Counted from the stretch's first letter, positions 8,346 through 20,624 are shown. The stretch: 64,000 nt of DNA from Enterobacteriaceae bacterium RIT691 (GCA_009668205.1 WJYM01000001.1:682001-746000); one strand, 5' to 3'. Made by a program: numbers and translations. The notes: generated by a model not told the origin, from the letters alone.

Positions 8346-9554
8346 TTACAGTTTAAAGCCCAGAGTGAAATCTTTTATTTTTTCATAAACAGCCTGGCTC
8401 GGCGGTTTAGGAATATTTGCGGTTTTCGCAGCGGTTAATGCAGCCTGACAAAGAGCAGGATCGCCCCCGGCAGACTCGATACTTTTTAACCTGCCATCAG
8501 GCGCAAGGCTAATGTGGAGATCACACTGCTTGCCCGCATACAGGCTTGAGTCGTACAAACGGCTTTGAATCGCAGCTTTTATCTGTGCAGCATAGCCACT
8601 GATATCCGCCCCGGTTGCACCGCCGTTAGCACCACTTGTACCACTGTCTTTCGACGGTGTGCCCGTTCCTTTCGCCCCACCGCCAGCTTTCGGTGCATTC
8701 TTACCCGAGCTAAGATCGCCCAGCAGATCGTCAACACCTGAAGCGTCTTTAGCTTCTGCCGCTTTCTTCGCCGCAGCCGCCTTTTTAGCCGCTGCTTTGT
8801 CTGCAGCCGCTTTATCGGCGGCAGCTTTATCAGCCGCCGCTTTTTCCGCAGCGGCCTTCTCGGCAGCAGCAGCTTTGGCAGCAGCCGCCTTTTCAGCAGC
8901 GGCAGCTTTTTTCGCCGCTTCTGCAGCCGCTTTCTTCTCTGCATCCTGCTGAGCTTGCTTAGCGGCTTCCGCTTCGGCTTTCTTCTGCGCATCAGCAGCG
9001 GCTTTTGCCGCTTCGGCTTGCGCCTTTTTCTGTGCATCCGCCGCGGCTTTCTTCGCCGCTTCAGCAGCCACTTTTGCCTGTTCGTCAGCTTTCACTTTCG
9101 CCAGTGCAGCCGCTTTCACCGCCGCTTCTTCGGCTTGCTTCTGCTGCTGTTGCGCTTGCTTCGCGGCTTCTTCAGCCTGTTTCTGCGCATCAGCTTGCTT
9201 CGCGGCCTCTTCCTGCGCCTTTAAACGGTCCTGTTCAAGCTGCTTCAGACGTTCCTGCTCAGCGGCCTGTTTCTCACGCATCTCTTCCGCCTGCTGTTGA
9301 GCTTGTTTTTCACGCTGCTCTTCGGCACGGCGAGCACTCGCCTGCTGATTTTGCTGACGGTTGTAGTTCTGCACGACAGCACCCGGATCGACCATCACAG
9401 CGTCGATGGAGGAACCCCCACCGCCGCCTGCCGATGCGTCAATGTGCTCATCGAACGAGCCCCAAATCAGTATTGCTATCAAGATGATATGCAGTACGAC
9501 CGAGATGATGATCGCGCGTTTAAGCTTGTCGTTTTGTTCGGTTGCCTTTAACAC
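8346..9554 (-). CDS. tolA: Cell envelope integrity protein TolA
   Basis: Inner-membrane protein that spans the periplasm and couples TolQR energy to TolB-Pal; it is also the import route for group A colicins and filamentous phage. The 402 residues, GTG start, have an N-terminal membrane helix (about 14-34), a Gly hinge (GGGGG near 43), a long Ala/Lys/Gln-rich helical domain II (about 65-290) with AAADKAAADK-type repeats, and domain III with two cysteines (QCDLHIS and ALCQAA). It is about 19 residues shorter than E. coli TolA, mostly through repeat number in domain II. Confidence 0.96.
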   Translation of the reverse strand: MLKATEQNDKLKRAIIISVVLHIILIAILIWGSFDEHIDASAGGGGGSSIDAVMVDPGAVVQNYNRQQNQQASARRAEEQREKQAQQQAEEMREKQAAEQERLKQLEQDRLKAQEEAAKQADAQKQAEEAAKQAQQQQKQAEEAAVKAAALAKVKADEQAKVAAEAAKKAAADAQKKAQAEAAKAAADAQKKAEAEAAKQAQQDAEKKAAAEAAKKAAAAEKAAAAKAAAAEKAAAEKAAADKAAADKAAADKAAAKKAAAAKKAAEAKDASGVDDLLGDLSSGKNAPKAGGGAKGTGTPSKDSGTSGANGGATGADISGYAAQIKAAIQSRLYDSSLYAGKQCDLHISLAPDGRLKSIESAGGDPALCQAALTAAKTANIPKPPSQAVYEKIKDFTLGFKL

Positions 9555-9590
9555 ACTCGGTTCCCAAAAACTGTTAGCCTGTTAGCCAGG

Positions 9591-10016
9591 TCAAATCGGT
9601 TGGGTCATTAAACCCACGGATTTCACGCCTGCGCTGTGCAACAGGTTTAGCGCTTTAATAATTTCATCGTACGGCACGTCTTTTGCGCCACCGATCAGGA
9701 AGATCGTTTTCGGATTAGCCTGCAGACGGCGCTGAGCTTCAGCCACCACCTGCTCCGGCGGCAACTGTGGCATCTTGTCCGGACCCACATTGACGCTGTA
9801 CTGTCCGACGCCGGAGACTTCAACGATCACCGGCGGATCATCATTGGTGCTGACGGCCTGCGATTCAGTTGCATCTGGCAGATTGACATCCACGCTCTGT
9901 GAAATGATCGGCGCTGTCGCCATAAAGATCAGCAGCAGCACCAGCAACACATCCAGCAGCGGAACGATGTTAATTTCGGACTTCAGTTCGCGACGTCCGC
10001 GTCCACGTCTGGCCAT
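9591..10016 (-). CDS. tolR: Tol-Pal inner-membrane protein TolR
   Basis: ExbD-like proton-channel partner of TolQ. 141 residues with one membrane helix (about 18-38) containing LLDVLLVLLLIFM, whose Asp is the proton-carrying residue in the family, and a periplasmic domain. It starts 3 bp after tolQ. Confidence 0.96.
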   Translation of the reverse strand: MARRGRGRRELKSEINIVPLLDVLLVLLLIFMATAPIISQSVDVNLPDATESQAVSTNDDPPVIVEVSGVGQYSVNVGPDKMPQLPPEQVVAEAQRRLQANPKTIFLIGGAKDVPYDEIIKALNLLHSAGVKSVGLMTQPI

Positions 10017-10019
10017 GGT

Positions 10020-11113
<1,094 letters not shown>

Positions 11114-11221
11114 TTTACATCCCGGTAATGCAAAAAAAGATTTAGGACTTTCAAACTTCGCTACTATACGCGCGGGATCGCTGGTTTGGAATGGGAGAAA
11201 GTAAACGGAGAGTAAATTTTT

Positions 11222-11241
11222 ATGGGCTTGTTCAAGCCCAT
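11222..11241. other. Perfect inverted repeat between ybgE and ybgC
   Basis: ATGGGCTTGTTCAAGCCCAT is a 20-bp perfect palindrome in the 151-bp gap. Neither strand has a U-tract directly after it, so it is probably not a simple terminator; it may insulate cyd from tol transcription. Confidence 0.4.
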
Positions 11242-11264
11242 AGTCATTAACGGATGTTTCTGAA

Positions 11265-11558
11265 TCAGGCGTAAAAGAAAATCAGCCCGGCAAGGAGTAC
11301 AAGGTCGGCGATAAGCGGGCAGAAAATCCCCTGCCAGTGAATGGCCTTCGGGCGAAAGCCAACGCCGTGAATCACCCCTGCGCAAACGGCCCACATGATC
11401 AGCAGCCCGTGCCAGATTTCCAGCGCACTGGTTTTCGCGGCGAAACGTGAAGGGTCCCACATCACGCAGCCTGCCAGCACCAGTGCCATCAGTAAGGAAA
11501 GGGCCCTTAAAGGGCCCTTATCCATTACCGCATATAACATTGCGATAATTTTGGTCAT
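11265..11558 (-). CDS. ybgE: Cyd operon membrane protein YbgE
   Basis: 97 residues, as in E. coli, with three hydrophobic segments (about 17-35, 46-64 and 75-96). It is always encoded with cytochrome bd genes and its exact role is not settled. Its ATG overlaps the cydX stop by one base (TAATG), so it is translationally coupled. The 5' end encodes DKGPLRAL through a GGGCCCTTAAAGGGCCC palindrome near 11499-11521. Confidence 0.92.
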   Translation of the reverse strand: MTKIIAMLYAVMDKGPLRALSLLMALVLAGCVMWDPSRFAAKTSALEIWHGLLIMWAVCAGVIHGVGFRPKAIHWQGIFCPLIADLVLLAGLIFFYA

Positions 11559-11665
11559 TAATGGTCTTCTTTCTGTCCGGACTCAACGTGCTCAAGCGCC
11601 AGGGCGGTGATCACGCCAAAGGCACAGGCCAACAGCGTCCCCAGAATCCATGCAAAGTACCACAT
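11558..11665 (-). CDS. cydX: Cytochrome bd-I small subunit CydX
   Basis: A 35-residue single-helix peptide, MWYFAWILGTLL then ALALEHVES, nearly identical to E. coli CydX (37 residues). It binds CydA and stabilises the haem arrangement of the oxidase. The start follows GGAGCAACGT, 14 bp after cydB; the stop overlaps ybgE. Confidence 0.95.
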   Translation of the reverse strand: MWYFAWILGTLLACAFGVITALALEHVESGQKEDH

Positions 11666-11679
11666 ACGTTGCTCCTTAC

Positions 11680-12819
11680 TTAGTACAGAGAGTGGGTGTT
11701 GCGTTCGATATCTTCTTTAGTGATACGACCGAACATCTTCCAGTAACACCAAGTGGTGTAGAGAAGAATAATCGGCACGAACACCATCGCCGCATAAGTC
11801 ATCACATTCAGCGTCAGCTGGCTGGAGGTCGCATCCCACATGGTCAGGCTCGCGTTCAGCATCGTGCTTGAAGGCATGATGAACGGGAACATCGCAATAC
11901 CGGCAGTCAGGATAATGCACGCCAGCGTCAGTGAGGAGAACAGGAACGCCCAGGCGCCCTTCTCTGCACGAGACATGACAACCGTCAGCAGTGGCAGAAT
12001 CACACCCAGAGCCGGAATGGCCCACAGCGCAGGCATGTTGTTGAAGTTCACCAGCCAGGCACCTGCTTCACGCGCCACTTCTTTCGTCAGTGGGTTTGAA
12101 GCAGCGTGATGATCAAGAACCGATTTCACCACATAGCCATCAATGCCATACATCACCCAGACACCGGCCAGAGCGAAGCAGACCAGGGTAACCAGTGCAG
12201 CAACCTGAGAAACCGCGCGGGTACGCAGATGCAGTTCACCGACGGTACGCATCTGCAGATACGTTGCACCCTGAGTCAGGATCATCGCCACACTGACGAT
12301 ACCTGCCAGCAGACCAAACGGATTCAGCAACTGGAAGAAATTACCGGTGTAGTACAGACGCAGATATTCATCCGCATGGAACGGTACGCCCTGCAGCAGG
12401 TTGCCGAATGCCACGCCGATAACCAGCGGCGGCACGAAGCTACCAATGAAGATGCCCCAGTCCCACATGTTGCGCCAGCGAGGGTCTGCAATTTTCGACC
12501 GGTAGTCGAAACCTACCGGGCGGAAGAACAGGGAAGCCAGCACCAGAATCATCGCCACGTAGAAGCCGGAGAAGGCCGCTGCGTAAACCATCGGCCAGGC
12601 AGCGAACAGCGCGCCGCCGGCAGTAATCAGCCACACCTGGTTTCCGTCCCAGTGTGGTGCGATGGAGTTAATCATGATTCGACGCTCGGTGTCGTTACGA
12701 CCGAGGAAGCGGGTGAGCATGCCCACCCCCATGTCGAAGCCATCGGCGACGGCGAAGCCAATCAGCAGAATGCCAACCAGCAGCCACCAGATAAAACGCA
12801 ATACTTCATAATCGAACAT
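11680..12819 (-). CDS. cydB: Cytochrome bd-I ubiquinol oxidase subunit II CydB
   Basis: Membrane subunit II of the high-affinity quinol oxidase; it supports assembly and stabilises the haems in CydA. 379 residues, the same as E. coli, with nine predicted helices and the N-terminal block FAVADGFDMGVGML. It starts 15 bp after cydA. Confidence 0.97.
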   Translation of the reverse strand: MFDYEVLRFIWWLLVGILLIGFAVADGFDMGVGMLTRFLGRNDTERRIMINSIAPHWDGNQVWLITAGGALFAAWPMVYAAAFSGFYVAMILVLASLFFRPVGFDYRSKIADPRWRNMWDWGIFIGSFVPPLVIGVAFGNLLQGVPFHADEYLRLYYTGNFFQLLNPFGLLAGIVSVAMILTQGATYLQMRTVGELHLRTRAVSQVAALVTLVCFALAGVWVMYGIDGYVVKSVLDHHAASNPLTKEVAREAGAWLVNFNNMPALWAIPALGVILPLLTVVMSRAEKGAWAFLFSSLTLACIILTAGIAMFPFIMPSSTMLNASLTMWDATSSQLTLNVMTYAAMVFVPIILLYTTWCYWKMFGRITKEDIERNTHSLY

Positions 12820-12834
12820 TTGACGACTCCTGTC

Positions 12835-14403
12835 TTAGCGTGCCGGCTGACCAGACACCGGGGTCTGTTCATAATGGTAACGACCGGTTTTCAGGCTGCT
12901 TGGCCCCAGACGAGCAAATTTGAACATCAGGAACAGCTCAGCAATCAGGAACACGGTGTACAGCCCGCAAATCAGCAGCATTGAGAACAGTACGTCGCCC
13001 GTGCTCAACGATGAGTTTGCAACGGCAGTCGGCAGAACCTCACCCACAGCCCATGGCTGACGGCCGTACTCGGCCACGAACCAACCGGACTCAATCGCAA
13101 TCCACGGCAGCGGAATGGCATAGAGTGCGGTACGCAGCAGCCATTTTTTCTCACCGATACGGTTACGAATCACAGACCAGAAGGACGCCGCAATGATTAA
13201 CAGCATCAGGATGCCGCAGCCAACCATGATACGGAAGGCGAAGTACAGCGGTGCAACGCGTGGAATAGAGTCTTTGGTCGCCTGTTGGATTTGCGCTTCC
13301 GTCGCATCAGAGACGTTCGGGGTATAGCGTTTCAGCAGCAGACCGTAACCCAGGTCTTTCTTCACGTTGTTAAATTCATCACGCACGGACTGATCGGTAG
13401 AACCGGAACGCAGTTCTTCCAACAGCTTATAAGCTTTCATCCCGTTACGAATACGGTCTTCATGCTGTGCCATCAGGTCTTTCAGACCGATAACCGGCGT
13501 ATCCACGGAACGGGTGGCAATGATGCCCAGCGCGTAAGGGATCTGAATCGCATAGTGGTTGGTCTGTGCATCCTGGTCAGGAATACCAAACAGCGTAAAG
13601 GACGCAGGAGCAGGCTGAGTTTCCCATTCTGCTTCGATGGCCGCCAGTTTGGTTTTCTGCACGTCACCCATTTCGTAGCCGGACTCATCACCCAGCACGA
13701 TAACAGACAGGATAGCCGCCATGCCGAAGCTGGCTGCGATCGCAAAGGAGCGCTTAGCGAAGGCGAAGTCACGGTTACGCAGCATGTAGTAGGAGCTGAT
13801 ACCGAGGATGAACATCGCGCCACAAACGTAGCCAGAAGCCACGGTGTGAACGAATTTCACCTGAGCAACCGGGTTCAGCACCAGCTCGGAGAAGCTGACC
13901 ATCTCCATACGCATGGTTTCGAAGTTGAAGTCAGAAGCCACTGGGTTCTGCATCCAGCCGTTTGCCACGAGGATCCACAGCGCAGACATGTTTGACCCTA
14001 AGGCGACAAGCCAGGTCACGGCCATGTGCTGGACTTTACCGAGACGATCCCAACCGAAGAAGAACAGACCTACAAAGGTGGATTCGAGGAAGAAGGCCAT
14101 CAGACCTTCAATGGCCAGCGGCGCACCGAAGATATCGCCCACGTAGTGGGAATAATATGACCAGTTAGTCCCGAACTGGAACTCCATGGTCAAACCGGTA
14201 GCCACACCCAGAGCAAAGTTGATACCAAACAACTTGCCCCAGAACTTGGTCATATCTTTATAAATCTGTTTGCCGGAAAGGACGTAAACCGTTTCCATAA
14301 TGGCCAGCAGGAACGCCATACCGAGCGTCAGTGGCACAAAAAGGAAGTGGTACATCGCGGTCAAGGCAAACTGTAAGCGCGACAGTTCGACTATATCTAA
14401 CAT
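12835..14403 (-). CDS. cydA: Cytochrome bd-I ubiquinol oxidase subunit I CydA
   Basis: Catalytic subunit that binds haems b558, b595 and d and oxidises ubiquinol while reducing oxygen to water. 522 residues with His19 in MYHFLFVP, the region [12 protein letters not shown], the long quinol-binding Q loop in the middle of the chain, and [12 protein letters not shown] near 440-455. Two ATGs are adjacent; the second sits 5 nt after GGAG and gives the E. coli length. First gene of cydABX-ybgE, with a long regulatory region upstream. Confidence 0.97.
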   Translation of the reverse strand: MLDIVELSRLQFALTAMYHFLFVPLTLGMAFLLAIMETVYVLSGKQIYKDMTKFWGKLFGINFALGVATGLTMEFQFGTNWSYYSHYVGDIFGAPLAIEGLMAFFLESTFVGLFFFGWDRLGKVQHMAVTWLVALGSNMSALWILVANGWMQNPVASDFNFETMRMEMVSFSELVLNPVAQVKFVHTVASGYVCGAMFILGISSYYMLRNRDFAFAKRSFAIAASFGMAAILSVIVLGDESGYEMGDVQKTKLAAIEAEWETQPAPASFTLFGIPDQDAQTNHYAIQIPYALGIIATRSVDTPVIGLKDLMAQHEDRIRNGMKAYKLLEELRSGSTDQSVRDEFNNVKKDLGYGLLLKRYTPNVSDATEAQIQQATKDSIPRVAPLYFAFRIMVGCGILMLLIIAASFWSVIRNRIGEKKWLLRTALYAIPLPWIAIESGWFVAEYGRQPWAVGEVLPTAVANSSLSTGDVLFSMLLICGLYTVFLIAELFLMFKFARLGPSSLKTGRYHYEQTPVSGQPAR

Positions 14404-15035
14404 CATGACTCCTTGCTCATCGCATGAAGACTCCGAGAGTGAATCCCGTTAGAAAGGACTCACACGCATGCCCCAATACAAATTTATTTGCTTCCCGCTT
14501 CGCTGCCGCCTGCACAATGTGAAAACGACGATGAGCAAAGGTTACAAATACGTTAATAAAAAACCCAAATTGATCCCTTCAATATATTACGCCGTAAAGC
14601 CCTTACAATAAACAGGTTTTTATTGAACCAGATTTACGTTTTCCGACGCTGATCAATATATAGCTAAGATGACAGTATTCGACCACTTTGATCGACGACA
14701 ATTTACCGCTTTTGGCTTTGCTTTTCCAAGGATTAGATATTGATTTAAATCAATTTTACATTCATTTGTTAATTCTGTATGCGCATGATGATGCATAGTA
14801 AAAACAATGTTAAAAACATGTTCCGCACACTGCATTAATGGTTATCAAATAACAGGTAATTAGTACAAGAGGTCATTCAGTTTTAACGTAAACATGAGAG
14901 GTAAGGCGGTAATCTAAAAAGGTCAGCGCGCTAAAGTGGCGCCGTGCTTTGAGGGTGGCGTTAAGTATAGCTTTCTTTTATTACATTTCACTCACCGAAA
15001 GGCATTTAATAATTAACACCGCAGCGTTATTACTT
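14404..15035. promoter_or_regulatory. cydA upstream regulatory region (about 630 bp without a gene)
   Basis: Long AT-rich gap between mngB and cydA. In E. coli the matching region has several cyd promoters controlled by ArcA and FNR. It contains the FNR palindrome described separately and GTTAA-type ArcA half sites near 14768 and 14809. A 60-codon minus-strand frame at 14653-14835 has no recognisable similarity and is not called. Confidence 0.6.
14740..14753. promoter_or_regulatory. FNR-binding site upstream of cydA
   Basis: TTGATTTAAATCAA is a perfect palindrome and an exact match to the FNR consensus TTGAT-N4-ATCAA. It lies 337 bp before the cydA start. FNR represses cyd under full anaerobiosis in E. 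coli. Confidence 0.65.
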
Positions 15036-15070
15036 CAAAAAACACCATGGCCACCGCATGGGTGGCCATG
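15036..15070 (-). terminator. Rho-independent terminator after mngB
   Basis: On the minus strand CATGGCCACC and GGTGGCCATG form a 10-bp stem around CATGC, followed by GTGTTTTTTGAAG. It lies 17 bp past the mngB stop and separates mng from cyd. Confidence 0.85.
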
Positions 15071-15087
15071 ATGCGTTTGCTGAATTC

Positions 15088-17721
15088 TTAACCCCTCCGG
15101 AAACGCCAGGTTCGTGATTGACCCTGCCTGAAGCGGACAGCTTTCCCTGCAATGTCACTCCCCTGTGCCAGCGGCTGTTCATCCATCCCGGTTTCTTCAC
15201 CGATGAGCGGTTGCTGATTAAAAAGCACCAGTGAGTCGCAGCTGTCGCGATCGGAAGGATTAAACAGACGCAGCACCAGCGCGTCTTCATCTTCCGCTTT
15301 CTTCATCGCGCTAAGCTGGCAACCCGATGCCGGTAGCGTAAACAGGCTGTAGCTGTCTGGCACGACAATCGCCGCGCGATTGAGCTTCATCGCATCCCAT
15401 GGAATTTTGTTGTAGCCCATCACCGGCGTCAGCCAGCTTTTTGCCTGCTGAGCGACGCCAGCCTCCAGCGGATCGCCGCTAAACGGCAGCAGGCTGAAAC
15501 GGCAGTGCAGTTCGCCGCGAACCTGCGAATCCGGCACCGGCATTTTGATGCCGGAAGGACGACCCGGGCGCAGCAACAAGTCCTCTTTGCCCAACAGGCC
15601 GACGCCGCGCAGGAGCGTAAGCGCAAACACGCTCTGTTCCTCGCCGATAATTTCCACTTCGCGCAACCCTTCACTGAACAGTGCCAGCCCATGACGACCA
15701 TTGCTCAGGGCAGCATAATTGAGGAAATTCCACACCGGCACCGGCGCTTCTTTCCAGCCCTCTTCCTGCCATACGTGCATCGCGTCATCCTGCACCGGGC
15801 GGGAAAGGGATCCAAACTGCGTATCGGTTAGCAGGTTGTCCGTTTTATAAGGCACAGGAATGCGCACTCGCAGGCGATGATCGTCGGCCTGATTCTGGAC
15901 GTTGACGTCAAACTCTACCCGACGGCTGTGATGAGATAGCGTGATGGTCGTTTCAACGGTCAGCGTGCCGCTGGTTTGACGGGCCGAACGCTCTGCCAGG
16001 TTTTCAGGGATCGCCATCGTTGTGCGCAGCACCGCCCTGCTCTGCCAGGCCTCATGGACCACGGTATGTCGATGTTTGCCCTGAGCGCTGGTCAGTACCC
16101 ACTCCTCTCGCGAAGGGGAGTAGTCGTACTCATCGCCATCGTCGGAGCCATCCTCAAACTCCAGCACGCGGTCATAGACCAGGCCGCTTTCTTTATCTTC
16201 CATCTTCAGGGTGCCGTCGCCATTCAGGCTGATACGCCAGCAGCTGTTTTCCAGCAGCGCATCCGACGCTTTAGCCGACCTGAGCTGTTGCCCCTCCTGC
16301 CCCGCCTGCACATGCAGCGTCAGCCATCCCATCGCCGGTAAGACCTGACGCAGCTGAATGTCATACTCCATAAACGGTTCGTAGTTGCCGTAGTGAACGA
16401 TTTGACGGTCCACCAGCCCGGGATCGATTTCTCGTTTAGCACGGATAAAATACGCCACGTCCTGGCCTTCGCTGTCCAGCAGACGGAATGTGCTGGCACG
16501 CAGACGGAGAGTGGTATTCACCACTTCATCACGCGACCACGGCATCAGGTTAAACAGCGTCAGTTTGTCGTCGTCGCTCTGCGCCATGTTGTCGACAATT
16601 TTACGCATGTAGAAGGTCATCAGGCTGTCGGCCATGTCCTCCGCCAGCCAGAAGCGGCTCATGATTTCCCGGTGAACTTTATCGCTACAACAGCAGCCAA
16701 TGCTGTCGTGGGCGTGATTCTTGAGGATCTCCTTCCACATTTTTTCCAGCAGACCGTGGTGATACTCAAAGCCCAATGTCCAGGCGAGTGTTGCCAGCGG
16801 TTCCAGCAAGTTAACGATTTTATTCTCAATCCGGGCATGGGCGATTTTGATGTCCATGCGCGTTGAGCCAATCGTCCGGTGCACACGCATGTATTTGCCG
16901 TCGTTGAACTCGCCGGTCAGGGTCGCCAGATTTTCCCGCTGCGCTTCGATACGCTCGAAAATCTCTTCGAAACGGCTCATCACAAATTCACGCTGTGGAT
17001 AGATCTCCCGCAGCTTTTCCATCACCGCAAAGATGTTCTGCTGCAGCGGCATCTGGTCGTGCCCGTTCGGCAGCAAGACGTCTTTGGTCAGCGACGCTTT
17101 TTCCAGTACCTCAAAATAGCTGTCGAGGCGTTTTCTTAAACCGGCTTCGTCCTCCGGTAAGTACTTACCAATCGCGTAGCCCAGCGGCAGCACCTGTGCC
17201 GCCACTTCACTGCCGTCCTGGCTCTGCCAGAGAAATTCCGTTTTATCGGTGCCGTGACGCTCCGAACAGCCGCGCCAGAACATCGCCCGCTTGATGCCAA
17301 AGCCGTTATAGATGTGCGGCAGTTGGCCCGACATGCCGAAGGAATCCGGCAGATAGCCAATTTTCATCGGTTCGCCAAACGCCATGCAGTCGCGCATGCC
17401 ATACATCAGATTACGTACGATGGATTCTCCCGCCACAATGGTGGTGTCGGTTTGGGTATACCACGGGCCGATAATCAGCTTCCCTGCCTGGACCAGCGCT
17501 TTTACCCGCTCTTTGCTTTCGGGCTTAACGGCAAAATAGTCTTCAAGGATGGCGGTTTGTCCGTCCAGCACGTAGTACTTGTATGCCGCATCCTGCTCCA
17601 GGCGGGTCAGGATCTCTTCCATATTGTTGACCAGCAAAATGCGCGACGCTTCAGTGGTGAAGTACCACTCACGGTCCCAGTGCATGTGCGGGGTGATGTG
17701 AACGCGAGATACAGCTTTCAT
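15088..17721 (-). CDS. mngB: Mannosylglycerate hydrolase MngB (GH38)
   Basis: Cleaves 2-O-(6-phospho-alpha-mannosyl)-D-glycerate to mannose-6-phosphate and glycerate in the cytoplasm. 877 residues, the E. coli length. The N-terminal HMHWDREWY (about 13-21) gives the zinc-binding His and Asp of glycoside hydrolase family 38; a three-helix bundle and large beta-sandwich domain follow. It starts 22 bp after mngA and shares its transcript. Confidence 0.95.
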   Translation of the reverse strand: MKAVSRVHITPHMHWDREWYFTTEASRILLVNNMEEILTRLEQDAAYKYYVLDGQTAILEDYFAVKPESKERVKALVQAGKLIIGPWYTQTDTTIVAGESIVRNLMYGMRDCMAFGEPMKIGYLPDSFGMSGQLPHIYNGFGIKRAMFWRGCSERHGTDKTEFLWQSQDGSEVAAQVLPLGYAIGKYLPEDEAGLRKRLDSYFEVLEKASLTKDVLLPNGHDQMPLQQNIFAVMEKLREIYPQREFVMSRFEEIFERIEAQRENLATLTGEFNDGKYMRVHRTIGSTRMDIKIAHARIENKIVNLLEPLATLAWTLGFEYHHGLLEKMWKEILKNHAHDSIGCCCSDKVHREIMSRFWLAEDMADSLMTFYMRKIVDNMAQSDDDKLTLFNLMPWSRDEVVNTTLRLRASTFRLLDSEGQDVAYFIRAKREIDPGLVDRQIVHYGNYEPFMEYDIQLRQVLPAMGWLTLHVQAGQEGQQLRSAKASDALLENSCWRISLNGDGTLKMEDKESGLVYDRVLEFEDGSDDGDEYDYSPSREEWVLTSAQGKHRHTVVHEAWQSRAVLRTTMAIPENLAERSARQTSGTLTVETTITLSHHSRRVEFDVNVQNQADDHRLRVRIPVPYKTDNLLTDTQFGSLSRPVQDDAMHVWQEEGWKEAPVPVWNFLNYAALSNGRHGLALFSEGLREVEIIGEEQSVFALTLLRGVGLLGKEDLLLRPGRPSGIKMPVPDSQVRGELHCRFSLLPFSGDPLEAGVAQQAKSWLTPVMGYNKIPWDAMKLNRAAIVVPDSYSLFTLPASGCQLSAMKKAEDEDALVLRLFNPSDRDSCDSLVLFNQQPLIGEETGMDEQPLAQGSDIAGKAVRFRQGQSRTWRFRRG

Positions 17722-17743
17722 CTTCGTTTCCTGTTCAGTTCTG

Positions 17744-19660
17744 TTAAGGCATAACGCTATCGGGAATGTATTTCCCGGCTTTCACCGCCTGACGGCGCCA
17801 GAGAATAAGAATGCAGGTGGAAATCGCGGCACCAATCAGTGCCGCGGCAAACCAGCCCACCGCCGCCAACACGCCGCCAAGGCCACCGTCGTGCAGCAGG
17901 AACAGGGAGAAAATCCCGGCACCCGGCGTGGAGAGGCCAATGTTCATGGTGCCCACCATTGCGCCCGTCACCATCGAACCGAGGACAAAGGAGCCAATCA
18001 CCCTGACCGGATCTTCAATGGCCATCGGGATTGCCCCTTCGGTAATTCCCGCCAGGCCCAGCAGCCAGGTCGATTTTCCGGTTTCAATTTCAAAGGATTT
18101 AAACAGACGCGGCGCAATCATCGTCGAGGCCGTGACGGTGAAGGCGGAAACCATTTTGACGGAGGCAAAAATCGCATACGGGCCATACACACCGTTTGCC
18201 ATCGCCCCAAGGCAGAAGGCATAAGCCGCCTTGTTGACAGGGCCGCCCAAATCGAAAGAACACATAAAGCCCAGAATGGCACCCAGCAGCAGCGCATTCG
18301 CGCCGGATAGCCCGTTCAGCCAGACGGTTAAACTGTTATTAATCCACGCCACCGGCTCACCGACCACAAACAGCATCAGGCTGCCAGCCCCCAGCGTGCC
18401 AAGCACCGGGTAAAGATAGAAAGTGAGGAATCCGTTATAGCGGCTGCTCAGGCGAAGATGGTTTTTCACCCAACGCATCAGATATCCGGCTATCAGGCCA
18501 CCCGCGACGGCCCCCAGAAAGCCTGAACCAATCATATTGGCGGCAAGCCCGGCGGCAAATCCTGGCGCGAGCGCGGGTTTATCCGCCAGTGAATAGGCGG
18601 TGTACGCGGCAAGCACCGGCACCATCAACGTGCCCAGCATGCCGCCGCCCAGTTTGCGGTACATCCACAGCCACGAATTTTCCTGATCGAATAAATGCTG
18701 AAGCCCGAGCATTTGAGCCAACAGAACCGCGACCGCAAGCACCGTACCGCCCGCAACGATCAGCGGAACCGCAAAGGAAATACCGCTCAGAAGCGCTTGC
18801 TTAAGCTCCGTCTTCACGCTTTTTGTTTGCGGCGCTGCCGTCTGCTGCTGGCGATTCCCGGCAGAAGGCTTAAGCGCAAGCGCCTGCTGTATCAGCTTTT
18901 CCGCATGCCGAATCGGCTCGGCGACAGGCACCGACAATGACGGTATTCCGTCAAAACGTTCGGATTCTTTGATAGCCACTTCGGCGGCAAAAATGCAGGC
19001 CTGCGCCGCATTCAGCTGCTCTGCCGTTAAGCGCCCTTCTATGCCGTTAGCGCCCTGCTTTTCCACATGGATGTTGATGCCGAGTTTCTTTCCGGCTTTC
19101 TCAAGGTACTCCGCTGCCATATAGGTGTGGGCAATTCCCGCCGGACACGCGGTGACGCAAACGAGGGTTGGCGCGTGTTTTTCGACGTGGGGTGCAGAAA
19201 ACGCGTCAGGCGCATCCAGTGCGGCGAATAACACCTCCGCCGAGGTCGCCGCACAAACCGCAGCACGCACGTCGTCATCGACCAGGCGTGTGGTCAGTGC
19301 CGTCAGCAGCTGCATGTGCGTAGAACCCGCTTCTGCCGGCGGGATCGCCAGCAGCACGATCAAATTCACCGCTTCCTCACCCTCCACGCCTTCCCACAGG
19401 ATAGGCTCAGGCAACGTGGCGACGGCAAATGCCGCTTCCTTTACTGCAGCACTTTTTCCGTGCGGTACAGCCAGCCCCTCGCCCAGCGCCGTCGACCCTT
19501 CATTTTCACGGGCCATCACGTCACGAAGGAACTCATCGAGGTTTGAAATCTTGCCCAGCGCGGCCAGCTTTTCGGCCAATGCGCGAATAGCCTCATCCCG
19601 GGAGCGAAAGCCAGCCTGCAGGCAGAGGGCATCGGGGTCGGTTAATGTCGTCAGGTTCAT
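17744..19660 (-). CDS. mngA: Mannosylglycerate-specific PTS enzyme IIABC MngA
   Basis: Takes up and phosphorylates 2-O-alpha-mannosyl-D-glycerate. The 638 residues are fused as EIIA (phospho-His67 in AVPHGKS), EIIB (Cys172 in [16 protein letters not shown]) and EIIC (about 285-638), the fructose-type order A-B-C. The start ATG (MNLTTL) has GAGG 6 nt upstream; a GTG four codons earlier is also in frame. It diverges from mngR across about 200 bp. Confidence 0.95.
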   Translation of the reverse strand: MNLTTLTDPDALCLQAGFRSRDEAIRALAEKLAALGKISNLDEFLRDVMARENEGSTALGEGLAVPHGKSAAVKEAAFAVATLPEPILWEGVEGEEAVNLIVLLAIPPAEAGSTHMQLLTALTTRLVDDDVRAAVCAATSAEVLFAALDAPDAFSAPHVEKHAPTLVCVTACPAGIAHTYMAAEYLEKAGKKLGINIHVEKQGANGIEGRLTAEQLNAAQACIFAAEVAIKESERFDGIPSLSVPVAEPIRHAEKLIQQALALKPSAGNRQQQTAAPQTKSVKTELKQALLSGISFAVPLIVAGGTVLAVAVLLAQMLGLQHLFDQENSWLWMYRKLGGGMLGTLMVPVLAAYTAYSLADKPALAPGFAAGLAANMIGSGFLGAVAGGLIAGYLMRWVKNHLRLSSRYNGFLTFYLYPVLGTLGAGSLMLFVVGEPVAWINNSLTVWLNGLSGANALLLGAILGFMCSFDLGGPVNKAAYAFCLGAMANGVYGPYAIFASVKMVSAFTVTASTMIAPRLFKSFEIETGKSTWLLGLAGITEGAIPMAIEDPVRVIGSFVLGSMVTGAMVGTMNIGLSTPGAGIFSLFLLHDGGLGGVLAAVGWFAAALIGAAISTCILILWRRQAVKAGKYIPDSVMP

Positions 19661-19765
19661 CACGATCCTCACTGTGATCAGTCAAACAGCCCATGCTGTT
19701 TTATTGCGCTAATCCTGACACACCAAACAATACATTTATGTGATCACTTTCTCTATTGTCGATAA

Positions 19766-19784
19766 TTTGTATTCTATTTGTATT
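19766..19784. promoter_or_regulatory. Probable MngR operator (direct repeats)
   Basis: TTTGTATT occurs at 19766-19773 and 19777-19784, an 11-bp period, followed by TATTTACAAC, in the mngR-mngA gap. Such AT-rich direct repeats suit a GntR/FarR-type regulator that represses mngA and its own gene. The match to MngR is inferred from position. Confidence 0.45.
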
Positions 19785-19862
19785 ATTTACAACTCAACGC
19801 CAGCAGGCATAATTCCACTATTGGTATTGCTGATGTATGAATTTTCAGGAGTGGCAGGAAGC

Positions 19863-20579
19863 ATGACGAAAAAGCCCATGTACCGGCAGATAGCTGACGC
19901 ATTGCGCGGACAGATCCAGCGGGGAGAGTTAAAACCCGGCGACGCCCTGCCGACCGAATCCGCGCTGCAGGAAGCGTTTGCCGTCAGCCGGGTCACCGTC
20001 CGTCAGGCGCTGAAACAGCTGACCAGTGAAACGATCATTGAGAGCATTCAGGGCAGCGGCTCGTACGTTAAAGAAGAGCGGGTGAATTACGATATCTATC
20101 AACTCACCAGTTTTTACGAAAAGCTCGCCGACCGAAATGTGGAAACCCACAGCGATGTCAAAGTCTTTGAGGCGATTGATGCGAGTCCCGAACTGGCGGA
20201 AAATCTGGACGTCAGCGAAGGGGAAAAAATCTGGCACGTCAAGCGGGTACGCTTCATTCAGCAGAAACCGGTGACACTGGAGGAAACCTGGATGCCGTTG
20301 GCCCTGTTTCCGGATCTGACGTGGCAGGTGATGGAAAACTCCAAATACCACTTCATCGAACAGGTGAAGAAATTGGTTATCGATCGTAGCGAACAGGAAA
20401 TTGTGCCCATTATGCCAACGGAAGAGGCCGTAGCGTTACTCGGGTTAGATCCTGGCCGACCCATTCTCGAAAAAATCTCCCGGGGTTATCTGCACGACGG
20501 GAGAGTGTTCGAATACAGCCGAAATACGTTTAAAAGCGACCATTACAAGTTCACCCTGGTGGCAAAGCGTCGACGCTGA
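19863..20579 (+). CDS. mngR: Transcriptional repressor MngR (GntR/HutC family)
   Basis: Represses mannosylglycerate genes; earlier called FarR in E. coli for a fatty-acyl response. The 238 residues have an N-terminal winged helix (about 5-70, PTESALQEAFAVSRVTVRQAL) and a C-terminal UTRA effector domain (about 92-230). The start is the ATG of MTKKPMYRQ, preceded by CAGGAAGC; upstream in-frame codons would add 41 hydrophobic residues absent from the family. It ends facing the kdgM-like gene. Confidence 0.94.
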   Translation: MTKKPMYRQIADALRGQIQRGELKPGDALPTESALQEAFAVSRVTVRQALKQLTSETIIESIQGSGSYVKEERVNYDIYQLTSFYEKLADRNVETHSDVKVFEAIDASPELAENLDVSEGEKIWHVKRVRFIQQKPVTLEETWMPLALFPDLTWQVMENSKYHFIEQVKKLVIDRSEQEIVPIMPTEEAVALLGLDPGRPILEKISRGYLHDGRVFEYSRNTFKSDHYKFTLVAKRRR

Positions 20580-20583
20580 AAAT

Positions 20584-20611
20584 CCTGCCCGGCTCACCGC
20601 GTCCGGGCAGG
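20584..20611. terminator. Hairpin between convergent mngR and kdgM-like gene
   Basis: CCTGCCCGG and CCGGGCAGG pair over 9 bp around a 10-nt loop, 4 bp after the mngR stop. The downstream sequence is only weakly T-rich, so it may be a weak bidirectional terminator. Confidence 0.5.
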
Positions 20612-20624
20612 CTGTCTCTCCTGC

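Noticed and set aside
8579-9487. Low-complexity frames and short repeats within tolA, which resemble a repeat array
   Set aside because: They are codon-level Ala/Lys repeats of TolA domain II; no regular spacers, so not CRISPR.
11499-11521. GGGCCC palindromes near the ybgE start
   Set aside because: They are in coding sequence for a conserved protein segment and lack terminator features; noted only as a base-level oddity.
12106-12984. 292-codon plus-strand frame across cydB and the cydA 3' end
   Set aside because: Shadow of conserved cyd genes; composition is typical of reverse-frame translation.
14653-14835. 60-codon minus-strand frame upstream of cydA
   Set aside because: Overlaps the FNR palindrome and AT-rich promoter DNA, has no good ribosome site and no recognisable similarity.
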